Part shown: positions 34,928 to 44,301 of the stretch, one piece after another
Layout: the number at the start of each line of letters is the position of its first letter
How positions within the stretch are numbered: position 1 is the stretch's first letter
Assembly: GCF_001887775.1 (NCBI RefSeq)
Contig: NZ_CP015519.1
Location: forward strand, 2,850,001-2,914,000
DNA length: 64,000 bases
Source: Syntrophotalea acetylenivorans
Lineage (GTDB): Bacteria > Desulfobacterota > Desulfuromonadia > Desulfuromonadales > Syntrophotaleaceae
Direction: 5' to 3'
Program-made: the position numbers and the translations under genes
The notes under the pieces: generated by a model
Seen by the model: the letters and a program-made list of their open reading frames with translations, nothing else
The model's database searches: none
Told to the model about the DNA's origin: nothing

Positions 34928-35020
34928 TACCTCGAAGAACACGAAGATCACGAACTAAAGCAAATCACTTAACCGTAAAGACCCTGGTTTTCTGCGTATC
35001 CTTCGTGATCTTCGTGGTGA
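34928..35020. repeat. Inverted 7-bp-period repeat, copy A
   Basis: A left arm made of CGAAGAACACGAAGATCACG and a right arm TTCGTGATCTTCGTGG, separated by about 45 bases, built from the heptamer CACGAAG in opposite orientations. It lies between the PSD-like and Lgt-like genes. Related elements are at 46342-46550 and 47255-47361. Confidence 0.75.
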
Positions 35021-35083
35021 ATGGCTTGTCAAAAAGAGGGGCGCGAGATTAACCTTTCCAGCCAAAAATCAAGGAGATTGCCC

Positions 35084-36136
35084 ATGGCCAACCATCTTTT
35101 TCTGCTGAACCTCGCGGTGCTCAGCGCCGTAACGCTGAACTGGGGCTTTCGACGCCTGCCCGGTCGCCAATGGCAGATCTGCGCCACCGTACCGAGCTAC
35201 GAGGGCACCACCGGAAGCTGGCAGGGCACCAACCTGACCTGGTACGGCATCATTACCGCCAGCGCCAATTTGGTTGCGCTGCTGGTGGTGTTCTGTCTGC
35301 TGGGCAGTGTTGGAGTGCCCCGGGTTGCAATGCTGATGGTGGCTGGAGCTCTGCTGGTTTGCGCTTTGCCGGCGGCCCGCTGGATTGCCTGGCTGGTTGA
35401 AGGCAAGCAACATACCTTTACTGTTGGAGGGGCGGTGTTTGTCGGTTTTGTCACTCTGCCATGGATTGTTGTAGTCCATAATTTTTTCGCTGGCGACTTT
35501 GTTACGGGCCGCTTGTCTGTACTCGCGGTGCTTGCAGCCGTGTCTATCGGTTACGCCTTCGGCGAGGGACTCGGACGGTTGGCCTGCATCAGCTACGGCT
35601 GTTGCTATGGCAAGCCCCTGCAGGATTGCGGACCTTTGGTGCGGAGGGTTTTTAAACGCTGCCATTTCGTGTTTCGCGGCGAAACCAAAAAAATCGCCTA
35701 TGCCTCGGGCTTGGACGGCGAATCGGTGGTACCGATCCAGGCTGTGACGGCACTGCTCTACTGCACTACCGGCCTGCTTGCCGCGGCTCTTTATCTACAC
35801 GGTTTATTTGCCGCCGCCTTTTTAGTGGCGGCGCTGGTAACCCAGGCCTGGCGTGTGGTTTCAGAAATGTGGCGAGCCGATTACCGGGGTGGACGACGGC
35901 TGTCCGCTTATCAGGTCATGGGGCTGCTGTTGTTGCCATACACCTTGTTGCTGGTCTGGTTGTTTCCCTCCTCGCTACCGGGAGTTCCGGATATGTCAGC
36001 TGGTTTCCAGTCCCTGTGGCATCCGGCGGTGGTGCTGGCTCTTCAGGTCGGCTGGTTGACCATGTTCCTGTTTCTCGGACGTAGCCAGGTTACCGGTGCG
36101 CAACTCTCTTTCTATGTCCATCAAGACCGCATTTAA
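35084..36136 (+). CDS. Lgt-like integral membrane transferase
   Basis: A 350-aa polytopic protein of the prolipoprotein diacylglyceryl transferase superfamily. The block GEGLGRLACISYGCCYGKP matches the GR-containing signature in the form seen in Lgt paralogs (Cys pair instead of the Asn/Glu of true Lgt). VPIQAVTALLY corresponds to HP-QLYE, and MWRADYRGGRRLSAYQ to the last Arg block. True Lgt uses phosphatidylglycerol as lipid donor; this paralog may transfer a lipid or act on another acceptor. GGAGA precedes ATG 35084. The gene sits after repeat A and overlaps the DUF2062 gene. Confidence 0.78.
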   Translation: MANHLFLLNLAVLSAVTLNWGFRRLPGRQWQICATVPSYEGTTGSWQGTNLTWYGIITASANLVALLVVFCLLGSVGVPRVAMLMVAGALLVCALPAARWIAWLVEGKQHTFTVGGAVFVGFVTLPWIVVVHNFFAGDFVTGRLSVLAVLAAVSIGYAFGEGLGRLACISYGCCYGKPLQDCGPLVRRVFKRCHFVFRGETKKIAYASGLDGESVVPIQAVTALLYCTTGLLAAALYLHGLFAAAFLVAALVTQAWRVVSEMWRADYRGGRRLSAYQVMGLLLLPYTLLLVWLFPSSLPGVPDMSAGFQSLWHPAVVLALQVGWLTMFLFLGRSQVTGAQLSFYVHQDRI

Positions 36137-36620
36137 GCCTTTGACTGATCTGTTGCGGAAGCCGGTTTCCGTCCTGAAGCAATTGCTTGGTCAGGGCTGC
36201 TCGCCGGGGTGTCTGGCCCTGGGCGTTGCGGTCGGTGCGACCATCGGCCTGGCACCGCTGGTCTGGGGAACCAGTCTGCTCTGTGCGGCGCTGGCCTGGC
36301 GGTTGAAACTCAATCAGTTGGCGGTGCAGGTCGGCAACTATGCCTGCTACCCCCTGCAAATCGCCCTCTTTGTTCCCTTTTTGCTGGCCGGCCAGAAACT
36401 GTTTCTACTCTCTGCGCAAGCCTCTTCACTGGAGGCATGGCGGGTGGCCCTTGTTACCGACCCGCTGCTCTTTCTGCGCAACTTCTGGTTGGCCAATCTC
36501 TATGCGCTGGTAATCTGGTTGTTGCTGGCCCCTCTTTTTTTCTACGGCTTTTTCCTGCCCTTACGTGCTCTTCTGCTTCGCTGGAAAAGTACCTTCATTT
36601 CTTTGCAAAACACTCCCTGA
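36114..36620 (+). CDS. DUF2062 membrane protein
   Basis: A 168-aa protein with about three membrane helices; GCSPGCLALGVAVGATIGLAP is the DUF2062 signature. DUF2062 proteins occur next to glycosyltransferases and lipid enzymes, and their function is unknown. ATG 36114 overlaps the Lgt-like gene by 23 bases; a GTG at 36096 is an alternative start. Confidence 0.82.
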   Translation: MSIKTAFKPLTDLLRKPVSVLKQLLGQGCSPGCLALGVAVGATIGLAPLVWGTSLLCAALAWRLKLNQLAVQVGNYACYPLQIALFVPFLLAGQKLFLLSAQASSLEAWRVALVTDPLLFLRNFWLANLYALVIWLLLAPLFFYGFFLPLRALLLRWKSTFISLQNTP

Positions 36621-36708
36621 CAAAAACCGAAACCGTTGCTAACCCGTTCCTAATCCAGGCCGGATAACGTCTGTTCATCCACAAGCCTATTCAGGGCCGG
36701 GGGGAGTA

Positions 36709-36825
36709 ATGAAAGTTTTTTCTGTGTTGCTGTTTGTCGTTGGTTTGCTGGCTCTGGGGCGTTTCAACTATCTGAGTACCCGGCGTAGTGCCCGGCATTT
36801 GATGAGTCTTTATCGCGACGAATAG
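36709..36825 (+). CDS. 38-aa single-helix membrane peptide
   Basis: A short frame: a hydrophobic segment (VFSVLLFVVGLLALG) followed by a basic tail ending RHLMSLYRDE. GGGGGGAGTA stands directly before its ATG, a strong ribosome site, and the frame fills the gap between DUF2062 and the glycosyltransferase. No family recognised. Confidence 0.5.
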   Translation: MKVFSVLLFVVGLLALGRFNYLSTRRSARHLMSLYRDE

Positions 36826-36885
36826 CTGCTGTTTGGCCTGGCTGGCCCAAAAGGTTGTTTCCTCCAGGAAAGGACAGGGATTCCG

Positions 36886-38049
36886 TTGCGTATCACCCTT
36901 GTTACAGAAACTTATTTTCCGCAGATCAACGGGGTCTCCCGTACCCTGGAAAAGCTTGTCGGGCATTGCTCTGATCGGGGTGATCAGATTCAGCTCCTGG
37001 TGCCCCGCTACGATCAATCCCTGAAGGAGGATTCTGCCGGTGTGGAGCGCACCGACTTCCGCGGATTTTCTCTGCCCTGTTATCGTGAGGTGGCTCTGCC
37101 GCTGACCACTCCCGTCCGAATTCGTCGGGAGCTGTCGCGGTTCGGCAGTCAGCTGGTGCATATCGCTACCGAGGGGCCCCTTGGTTGGGTTGCTTTACGG
37201 GCCGCACGATCTCTTGGGCTGCCGATAGTCAGTTCGTACCATACCAACTTCCCTCAATATCTGGCCGGTTATCGGCTCGGTTGGCTGGAGCCGCCGGCCT
37301 GGCGTTATTTGCGCTGGTTTCACAACCGCACCTTGCAGACTTTTTGCCCCACACCATCGATTCGTAGTCTGTTGCTGGATAGGGGATTTAAAAACGTTGG
37401 TGTCTGGGGGCGGGGGGTCGACAGCGACCATTTTCATCCTTCGCAGCGCGACGAAGCGTTGCGCCTTTCTCTCGGTTTTCTACCGCAGGAAACTGTTTTG
37501 GTTTATCTCGGTCGTCTGGCCGCAGAAAAGAATCTGCAGATGCTGTTCGACGCCTTCGACCGGCTGTCTGCCGATAACCCTTGCCGTTTGCTGGTAATCG
37601 GTGACGGCCCTCTTGGCGATCGGCTGCACAAAAAGGCAGATCAGCGGGTGATCTTCGTTGGCTATCAGCGCGGTATCGAGTTAGCCCGACTGTTGGCGGT
37701 CGGCGATCTGTTGGTATTCCCCTCGCTGACCGATACCTTTGGCAACGTTATGCTTGAGGGCATGGCCAGCGGCCTGCCGGCTATCGGCTTCGATGTGCCG
37801 GGGCCCAAGGATGTCATTATGGACGGTCAAACGGGAAATGTTGTGCCCCATGCGACCGTCGCCGACCTGGCGCTTGCCATTGACCGAATGGTCGGCGATC
37901 AGGATGAATTACGCAAGATGGGGCAGCAAGCCAGACGGCATGCCGAAGGCCAGAGCTGGCCCCGTATTATGGAGGGTGTTCGTGAGCAGTATGAGTGCCA
38001 TATGCCTGGCCCAGAACGTTGTAGAAGACGACCCGGATATGCTGACTGA
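36886..38049 (+). CDS. GT4-family glycosyltransferase
   Basis: A 387-aa GT-B enzyme similar to the GDP-mannose-dependent alpha-mannosyltransferases and SqdX-type glycolipid transferases. N-terminal block VTETYFPQINGVSRTL, central VSSYHTNFPQYL, nucleotide-sugar region LVYLGRLAAEKNL, LLVIGDGPL and the EX7E-type block TDTFGNVMLEGMASGLPAI. The last ~15 residues are Arg/Pro-rich and overlap the next gene. The start is TTG 36886 with AGGGA five bases upstream; no ATG is available. A lipid acceptor is likely from the cluster context. Confidence 0.9.
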   Translation: MRITLVTETYFPQINGVSRTLEKLVGHCSDRGDQIQLLVPRYDQSLKEDSAGVERTDFRGFSLPCYREVALPLTTPVRIRRELSRFGSQLVHIATEGPLGWVALRAARSLGLPIVSSYHTNFPQYLAGYRLGWLEPPAWRYLRWFHNRTLQTFCPTPSIRSLLLDRGFKNVGVWGRGVDSDHFHPSQRDEALRLSLGFLPQETVLVYLGRLAAEKNLQMLFDAFDRLSADNPCRLLVIGDGPLGDRLHKKADQRVIFVGYQRGIELARLLAVGDLLVFPSLTDTFGNVMLEGMASGLPAIGFDVPGPKDVIMDGQTGNVVPHATVADLALAIDRMVGDQDELRKMGQQARRHAEGQSWPRIMEGVREQYECHMPGPERCRRRPGYAD

Positions 38050-39847
38050 AATTTTACATGACATCCTTGTCGGAGAGCAGCTGACCGCCCTGTTTCAGCC
38101 CATTGTCGATCTGAAAGGGGGTGGCATCGTCGGTTATGAATCCCTGGTGCGCGGGCCTTCCAATAGTCCCCTGCATTCGCCGAGTAATTTATTTAGCGTC
38201 GCGGCCCGTTGTGGTCGATTGCTTGAACTCGATCTGTTGTGCCGTGAGGTCAATATCCGTGCTTTTGCCCGGCAAGGTTTGCCGGGGAGACTTTTCCTCA
38301 ACGTTAATCCCAGCTCTCTTTTGGAACCGGGATTCAGGGCCGGATTTACCCGGCAGTTTCTTCACCAACATGGCTTGAGCCCACAACAGGTGGTAATCGA
38401 ATTAACCGAACACTATCCTGTCGATGACTTCGAAGTGACCCGCCAGGGGGTAGCCCACTATCGGGACATGGGCTTTGCCGTGGCTATCGATGACCTCGGC
38501 GCCGGTTATTCCGGTTTAAGACTCTGGTCGGAACTGCAGCCCGATTTCGTCAAGTTCGATCGCCATTTTATTCAGGGCATTCATGGAGACGAAAACAAGG
38601 CGCGTTTTATTCGTTCCCTGCAGGAAATCGCTCATGAACTAGGCTGCAAGACCATTGCAGAGGGGGTCGAAACGGACGAAGAGTATCGGCTGGTAGGGGG
38701 AATCGGTGTCAGCCTCGGGCAGGGGTACTACTTTGCGCGACCAAGCGTGGCGCCTCCCCGGCATCTCCATTCTTTGCAACGTCTCCAGCCGACCAGGGAA
38801 AATACCTGTTATCTTCCCCGGCGCACCAAAACTGTAGAGTGCCTGGCTCAAACGATGCCGGCAGTCGAGCCCCAGGTGAAGGTGGCGGAGGTTGGTGATA
38901 TGTTCAGTTCCATGGCCAACCTGAAAACGCTGCCGGTGGTAGGCGAGGGTGATATTCCGGTAGGAATCGTTCATCGCAATACTTTTATGGAGATTATTGG
39001 TAGCCGATACGGTCGAGATTTATATGGCCGAGAACCGATTGTCAAGTTCATGGACGCAGAGCCGCTGGTCATCGACAAAAACCAACCCATTGAAATACTC
39101 AGCCAGTTGATTACCAGCGCAGGCAACTTTAATGCCCTCGACCACTTTATTGTGACCGACAAGGGGCTGTATGCCGGTATCGGAACGGTTATGGACCTAC
39201 TGCGGGAAATTACCGACCTTCAGATCAAACATGCCCGCCATGCCAACCCCTTGACTCTGCTGCCGGGCAATGTGCCGCTCAACGAGCATATCGACATGCT
39301 TCTTGAAGAAGGGGGCGAATTTGTTGCCTGTTATTGCGATCTCGACAATTTCAAGCCCTTTAACGATTACTACGGGTATGGACGCGGCGACCAGGTGTTA
39401 CGTTTTTTCTCCCGTTTGCTGGTCGAAACGGTCGACAGCCAGTGCGACTTTGTCGGACATATCGGCGGGGATGATTTTATGGTGGTTTTTCAGAGCGGAT
39501 ACTGGCTTGAACGCTGCCAGTCGCTGATTAAGAATTTCGATCGGGATGTGGCCGCTTATTACGATCCCAAGGATCGCTTGAAAAACGGTTTGTGGAGTGA
39601 AAGCCGCACTGGGTTGCCGACCTTTTTCCCGGTGATCAGTCTTTCCATTGGAGCAACCGTTGCCGCCGACGGAAATTTTTCCAGTTGTCACCAAATTGCT
39701 GCGGCTGCTACCGAGGTTAAGCGTCAGGCTAAAAAGCAGCAGGGCAGCGTTTTATGCATCGATCGCCGCAATGAAAAGCAGACCTTCAAAGTGTCTTGCG
39801 ATGAGTTGAGTGCGACACTGATGAAGGCTAACGAGAGGCTAGTGTAA
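37982..39847 (+). CDS. EAL-CBS-GGDDF signalling protein
   Basis: A 621-aa cytoplasmic protein with the order EAL (about 20-260), a CBS pair (about 290-415) and GGDEF (about 425-600). The EAL part keeps its catalytic blocks (YESLVRG, NVNPSSLLE, ELTEHYP, IDDLGAGYSGL, KFDRHFI, AEGVET, GQGYYF), so phosphodiesterase activity is plausible. The GGDEF motif is GGDDF; activity as a cyclase is uncertain. GTG 37982 has GGAGGG upstream and overlaps the glycosyltransferase gene by 68 bases. It could adjust the lipid pathway to c-di-GMP; that is inference. Confidence 0.88.
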   Translation: MSSMSAICLAQNVVEDDPDMLTEILHDILVGEQLTALFQPIVDLKGGGIVGYESLVRGPSNSPLHSPSNLFSVAARCGRLLELDLLCREVNIRAFARQGLPGRLFLNVNPSSLLEPGFRAGFTRQFLHQHGLSPQQVVIELTEHYPVDDFEVTRQGVAHYRDMGFAVAIDDLGAGYSGLRLWSELQPDFVKFDRHFIQGIHGDENKARFIRSLQEIAHELGCKTIAEGVETDEEYRLVGGIGVSLGQGYYFARPSVAPPRHLHSLQRLQPTRENTCYLPRRTKTVECLAQTMPAVEPQVKVAEVGDMFSSMANLKTLPVVGEGDIPVGIVHRNTFMEIIGSRYGRDLYGREPIVKFMDAEPLVIDKNQPIEILSQLITSAGNFNALDHFIVTDKGLYAGIGTVMDLLREITDLQIKHARHANPLTLLPGNVPLNEHIDMLLEEGGEFVACYCDLDNFKPFNDYYGYGRGDQVLRFFSRLLVETVDSQCDFVGHIGGDDFMVVFQSGYWLERCQSLIKNFDRDVAAYYDPKDRLKNGLWSESRTGLPTFFPVISLSIGATVAADGNFSSCHQIAAAATEVKRQAKKQQGSVLCIDRRNEKQTFKVSCDELSATLMKANERLV

Positions 39848-39937
39848 CCCTAATAAAGTGAGGCTAACTTACCATCTTCCGCAATTCTGTTCGGCAGATG
39901 GCAGTGGCCTGGCTTCCCGGCAAAAAAGGAGTCGCTC

Positions 39938-40507
39938 TTGACAGTTTCGTACCTGCTAAAAGAATGTGGTGCCGGAATGTCGTATCGCCTCAATTACATT
40001 GAGGCGGTTGTGTTGCGGTCGTTGAGCCGATGGCGCAAAGTGCGTTTGCTGACCTTTGGTTTTTCCATGTGTAGTCGACTCGGCGATGGCCCGCTTTGGG
40101 CTGCGGTGGCGGTTACCCTGCTATTGTTCGGTCAAAGCCGGGAGCGTCTGGCGGTAGCCACTGCTGCGATGGTGGTTGTCCTGGCCATTGCAGCTTTCAG
40201 CAGTCTGAAAAAGTTGGTGAGAAGACGTCGGCCCTTTGAATTCTTGGCTGACCTTTCCTGTCTGGTACAGCCGCCGGATCGATATTCCTTCCCCTCCGGG
40301 CATACCATGACCGCTTTTTCTCTGTACGGGACCTTTGCCACGATGTTGCCCGGTTCCGGATGGTTCTTCTGTCCTGCTGCGCTGCTCATCGGTCTGTCGA
40401 GGATTTTTCTCGGTGCGCATTATCCCAGCGACGTTATCGTCGGTGGGCTGTTGGGAGCGGGGCTTGGTCATACTGTAGCGTTAGGAGCCTTGTGGTTGCT
40501 TGGTTGA
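39938..40507 (+). CDS. PAP2-family phosphatase
   Basis: A 189-aa membrane phosphatase of the PAP2 superfamily with about five helices. All three motifs are present: KKLVRRRRPF, YSFPSGHTM and SRIFLGAHYPSDVI. Known members dephosphorylate phosphatidic acid, undecaprenyl or PG phosphates. TTG 39938 is the likely start, because AAGGAG lies 6 bases upstream. It ends the co-directional lipid cluster. Confidence 0.9.
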   Translation: MTVSYLLKECGAGMSYRLNYIEAVVLRSLSRWRKVRLLTFGFSMCSRLGDGPLWAAVAVTLLLFGQSRERLAVATAAMVVVLAIAAFSSLKKLVRRRRPFEFLADLSCLVQPPDRYSFPSGHTMTAFSLYGTFATMLPGSGWFFCPAALLIGLSRIFLGAHYPSDVIVGGLLGAGLGHTVALGALWLLG

Positions 40508-40576
40508 AGAAAACATACGTGGCGACTGTTTTTGGAATGTATTTGTTTGGATGATTTTATCAGAAGGATGAGTTGT

Positions 40577-42772
40577 ATGAGTTGGACCTGGCACAAAAAC
40601 TGGACTGTGAAGCAACGATTGTACTTGGGTTTTTTGGTAATAATTACTCTGGTGTTGGGGATGCTTGCCTCCAACTACTGGACGACCGCTAAAATTAAAC
40701 GGGCCGACGGTGAATTAGAGGCTGCTCTTGATGCTGCTGCGCAGGTGCAGGACGAGTCGTCCCGAGCTACGCGCTGGCTTGCCGCTGTTAATGAGTCCCG
40801 TACCGGCTTGCGAATGGCCATGGACGGACTGCGCGACGGGTTGTTGGAAAATCGCGCCGAGGTTGGTCTTTTTGCCGATGGCAGGGATGACACTTTGCAA
40901 AGCTTTCTGGACAGCTCCGAATTAAAGGAAATCGGGGCGCAACTGCCAGACTTCGGTGCCCGCCTCAGCCAGTTGCAAGAACTTCACGACCAGTTGCTGG
41001 CTTCCGATGAGCGCCTGCGCCAGGTCTGGAGACCACGCCATCAAAACCTGGCCGAATCGCTGGCCGAACTAAAACGCACCCAGCTCTATTGGGCTCTCAA
41101 GGTCGCTAATATGCTTTTCGTCAAAAGCTCTATCAGCGAACTCCTCTACGAAGAGCTTGGCGATACCCCCCTCGAGGAATTTCGCTCCGGGCCGGTTTAC
41201 AATAGCCTGGCGGACAAATTACCGGCTCTGAACGCTGCCCTGAATAAGGCTGCTCCCATCAACGAACGACTCTGGGATTCCTCTTACGAACTCAATTCAC
41301 TGATTATGAGCAGTGAATGGGAGCAGGCCCGCATTCTTTATCGTGATCAGGTGCCACCGGCCATCAAGGCCATGGCCGTTGACCTTGACCGGGTCATCAG
41401 TGTTGAGCGTCGGATTTTATCTGATCAGCAGAAGGCGGTCGCCTTGCTCAATGGCAAGGTCAAAGCCACAGCCGATGATGTTATTGAAATATTCAAGGAC
41501 CTCGAAATATCTCTTGCCGAACTGGAAGTTGCCTCTGGCCACAGTGTTCAGGCGGCTTCCAGCGCCATTCTCCAGAAACGCAGCGCCATCGAATCAAACA
41601 TCGGTGGAATGCAGCGGATCAACCTCATCGTCACCCTGGTGGTTGTTATGGTCAGTGCTTTGGCCGGGTTGCTGATAACCCGTTCCATCTCGCGCCCCCT
41701 GTCGCAGACTGTTGACATGATCCACCGTTTGGAGCAGGGCCAGCTCGACCATCGTTTGCAGCTTAACCGCCAGGATGAGATCGGTACAATGGCCGAAGCC
41801 CTCGATCGGTTTGCCGACAATCTGCGGGATGAAGTGCTGACAGCTTTTGATCGCCTGGCTGCCGGGGATTTCACTTTTCAGGCTAAAGGCTTGATTCGGG
41901 AACCTTTGGCCCGGACCAACCAAGCTATGCAACAAACCATGGGACAGGTGCGGATAGCTGCTGAGCAGATTAACTTCAGTACCGTTCAGGTGACCGAATC
42001 CAGCACGGCTCTCTCCCGGGGAGCGACCCACTCCGCCGCTTCCCTTGAAGAGATCAGTGCTTCGCTGGCTGAGGTCGCCTCGATGACCAATAACAACGCT
42101 GAAAATGCCAAACAGGCAAATACCCTGTCCAATGAAGCTAAAACCGCTGCTGTCCGGGGTAGCCGCTTGATGGATGAGATGGTCGATGCGATGAGCGAAA
42201 TTAATCGATCCGGCGAGGATATTGCCAGAATCATCAAAGTGATCGATGAGATCGCTTTTCAAACTAATCTGTTGGCCCTAAACGCAGCTGTTGAGGCCGC
42301 CCGTGCCGGCCAGCACGGCAAAGGATTTGCCGTGGTCGCCGAAGAGGTGCGAAACCTGGCAGGCCGTAGTGCTAAAGCCGCCCGGGAGACCGCCGAACTT
42401 ATTGAGAATTCGACGGCGAAAACTCGCTGTGGTACGGACCTTAGTGATCAGACGGCGGCGGCTCTGCAGGAGATTGTGGCCGGCGCAACCAAGGTTTCAG
42501 ACTTGGTCGCCGAAATTGCAAGTTCGAGTACCGAGCAGGCAGAGGGCATTAGTCAGGTCAACCGTGGCTTGGGGCAAATCGATCAAGTGACCCAACAGAA
42601 TGCAGCCAATGCCGTCGAAAGTGAAAGAGTCTCACAGGAATTGTCAGTGCAGGCGGCTCAACTGCAACAGATGATCAGCCAGTTTCGTCTTGGTGGATCA
42701 CCGCTGCGCCTCGTGGGAGGCACCGAAGCCGCGCTGCCTTCTGCTGATGCCCCGGCTCTGCTTACAGGCTGA
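40577..42772 (+). CDS. Methyl-accepting chemotaxis protein with helical sensor
   Basis: A 731-aa chemoreceptor. A first membrane helix (about 16-37), a ~320-residue all-helical periplasmic sensor region without Cache signature, a second membrane helix near 360, HAMP, a HAMP-like linker and the signalling domain follow. The tip [20 protein letters not shown] is the same as in the chemoreceptor at 16785. ATG 40577 has AAGGA at nine bases. No riboswitch was found upstream, in contrast to the other receptor. Confidence 0.94.
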   Translation: MSWTWHKNWTVKQRLYLGFLVIITLVLGMLASNYWTTAKIKRADGELEAALDAAAQVQDESSRATRWLAAVNESRTGLRMAMDGLRDGLLENRAEVGLFADGRDDTLQSFLDSSELKEIGAQLPDFGARLSQLQELHDQLLASDERLRQVWRPRHQNLAESLAELKRTQLYWALKVANMLFVKSSISELLYEELGDTPLEEFRSGPVYNSLADKLPALNAALNKAAPINERLWDSSYELNSLIMSSEWEQARILYRDQVPPAIKAMAVDLDRVISVERRILSDQQKAVALLNGKVKATADDVIEIFKDLEISLAELEVASGHSVQAASSAILQKRSAIESNIGGMQRINLIVTLVVVMVSALAGLLITRSISRPLSQTVDMIHRLEQGQLDHRLQLNRQDEIGTMAEALDRFADNLRDEVLTAFDRLAAGDFTFQAKGLIREPLARTNQAMQQTMGQVRIAAEQINFSTVQVTESSTALSRGATHSAASLEEISASLAEVASMTNNNAENAKQANTLSNEAKTAAVRGSRLMDEMVDAMSEINRSGEDIARIIKVIDEIAFQTNLLALNAAVEAARAGQHGKGFAVVAEEVRNLAGRSAKAARETAELIENSTAKTRCGTDLSDQTAAALQEIVAGATKVSDLVAEIASSSTEQAEGISQVNRGLGQIDQVTQQNAANAVESERVSQELSVQAAQLQQMISQFRLGGSPLRLVGGTEAALPSADAPALLTG

Positions 42773-42865
42773 ATTCGCTGAAAAGATGAGTTTTTCTTGC
42801 CTTGCCGGATGGATGTACCTCCGGCATTAAGCCAACCCCACCACGTAAGACCTCCAACTATGCAA

Positions 42866-42902
42866 TGGCCGACCAACAAAATTTGGTCGGCCAAATTTTT
42901 TC
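42866..42902 (+). terminator. Terminator after the second chemoreceptor
   Basis: TGGCCGACCAA and its perfect complement with a 6-base loop, followed by AA and a run of T. It lies in the 326-bp gap between the chemoreceptor and serB; the rest of this gap holds nothing I could identify. Confidence 0.85.
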
Positions 42903-43098
42903 AAAATCCCCTGTGTCGGTCGAAATAAGTCATTTCTGCAGGTATGGTTAGATGTGCTGCAGGCACGGGGGCGGTTTTTGTATACCGGTTTGCAACTCGA
43001 ACAAGGCACCGCTCGGGGAATTAGGTTCATTATCGCAGTTAAGGTTGTGGCAGGAATGATTTAGCGGTAGAATACGGCCATTTTTCCGAAGGAGTAGA

Positions 43099-44301
43099 AT
43101 GATGGATAACAAAATGGTGCTTATCACCCTGATCGGTCCGGACCGTCCCGGCATTCTTGCGGCGGTTACCGGTTGTATCGCCGATGGGGGAGCGCGCATT
43201 CGCGATATCGAACAGAGCGTGACCCATACCCTGATGCTGTTATCCCTGCTGATTGATTTTCCTACCGGCGAAAGCGATCAGAAGCCGCTGATCAAGGACC
43301 TGCTGTTCCTGGCCAAGGAGCTTGGCCTGCAGCTCGATTTCGAGGTCGTCGCAGAAGAGGACTATCAGAATCTGCAGTCTTCCCGCTATGGCTATGTGTT
43401 GACCATGCTCGGCGACAGTGTCGATGCCGGTGCGGTAAACAGAGTCGCTTCCTTGCTTACTGACTACAGCATCAACATCGACCGCATCAACAAGCTGACC
43501 CGTGGTCAGTTGCGTTGCGTGGAGTTTTTTCTTAATGTGCCGAATAATACCGATCTTAAGGGTATGACCCGCCAGTTACTGGCCGAAGGGGGCGGACTCG
43601 GTATCGACATCGCGGTACAAAAGGAAAACCTCTACCGGCGAGCTAAACGGTTGGTCGTTCTGGATATGGACTCGACCCTTATTCAGATCGAGGTTATTGA
43701 CGAGTTGGCCCGTCTGGCCGGAGTCGGTGAGCAGGTTGCGGGTATTACCGAGCGGGCCATGAACGGTGAACTCGATTTCCAGCAAGCTCTGCGCGAACGG
43801 GTGAGTCTGCTGAAGGGGCTGCCTGCCGATGCGCTGGAGCAGGTCTATCACGACCTTCCCTTCACTCCCGGGGCCAAGAACCTGGTTCGTATTTTGCGCC
43901 AGCTCGGTTTCCGTACCGCGGTCATCTCCGGAGGGTTCGATTTCTTCACCGACCGACTCAAAGCCGAACTGGGCCTCGACTATGCCTATGCCAACGCCCT
44001 GGAGATTGCGGACGGCAAGGTCACCGGGCAGGTAGCCGGCGCTATTGTCGACGGTCAGCGTAAGGCCGAACTGTTGGCCGAGATCGCCGAGCGAGAAGGC
44101 ATTACCCTCAGCCAGGTGATCGCCATCGGCGATGGCGCCAATGACTTGCCGATGCTCGACCGGGCCGGTCTCGGCATCGCTTTTAACGCCAAGGCCCGTG
44201 TGCGGGAACAGGCCGACTATCATATCAACCAGGGCAGCCTCGATTCGATACTCCATTTGCTCGGTATTGCTGAATGGGAGATGGCGGAGCTGTCGAAGTG
44301 A
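43099..44301 (+). CDS. serB: Phosphoserine phosphatase with N-terminal ACT domains
   Basis: A 400-aa SerB, the last step of serine synthesis. Two ACT-like domains (about 1-170; first block MVLITLIGPDRPGILAAVTG) precede the HAD phosphatase domain with the nucleophile motif LDMDSTLIQ (about residue 193), the Ser motif VISGGFDFF and the final Asp block AIGDGANDLPML. The ACT domains suggest control by an amino acid. AAGGAG precedes ATG 43099. The stop overlaps the sfsA start. Confidence 0.96.
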   Translation: MMDNKMVLITLIGPDRPGILAAVTGCIADGGARIRDIEQSVTHTLMLLSLLIDFPTGESDQKPLIKDLLFLAKELGLQLDFEVVAEEDYQNLQSSRYGYVLTMLGDSVDAGAVNRVASLLTDYSINIDRINKLTRGQLRCVEFFLNVPNNTDLKGMTRQLLAEGGGLGIDIAVQKENLYRRAKRLVVLDMDSTLIQIEVIDELARLAGVGEQVAGITERAMNGELDFQQALRERVSLLKGLPADALEQVYHDLPFTPGAKNLVRILRQLGFRTAVISGGFDFFTDRLKAELGLDYAYANALEIADGKVTGQVAGAIVDGQRKAELLAEIAEREGITLSQVIAIGDGANDLPMLDRAGLGIAFNAKARVREQADYHINQGSLDSILHLLGIAEWEMAELSK

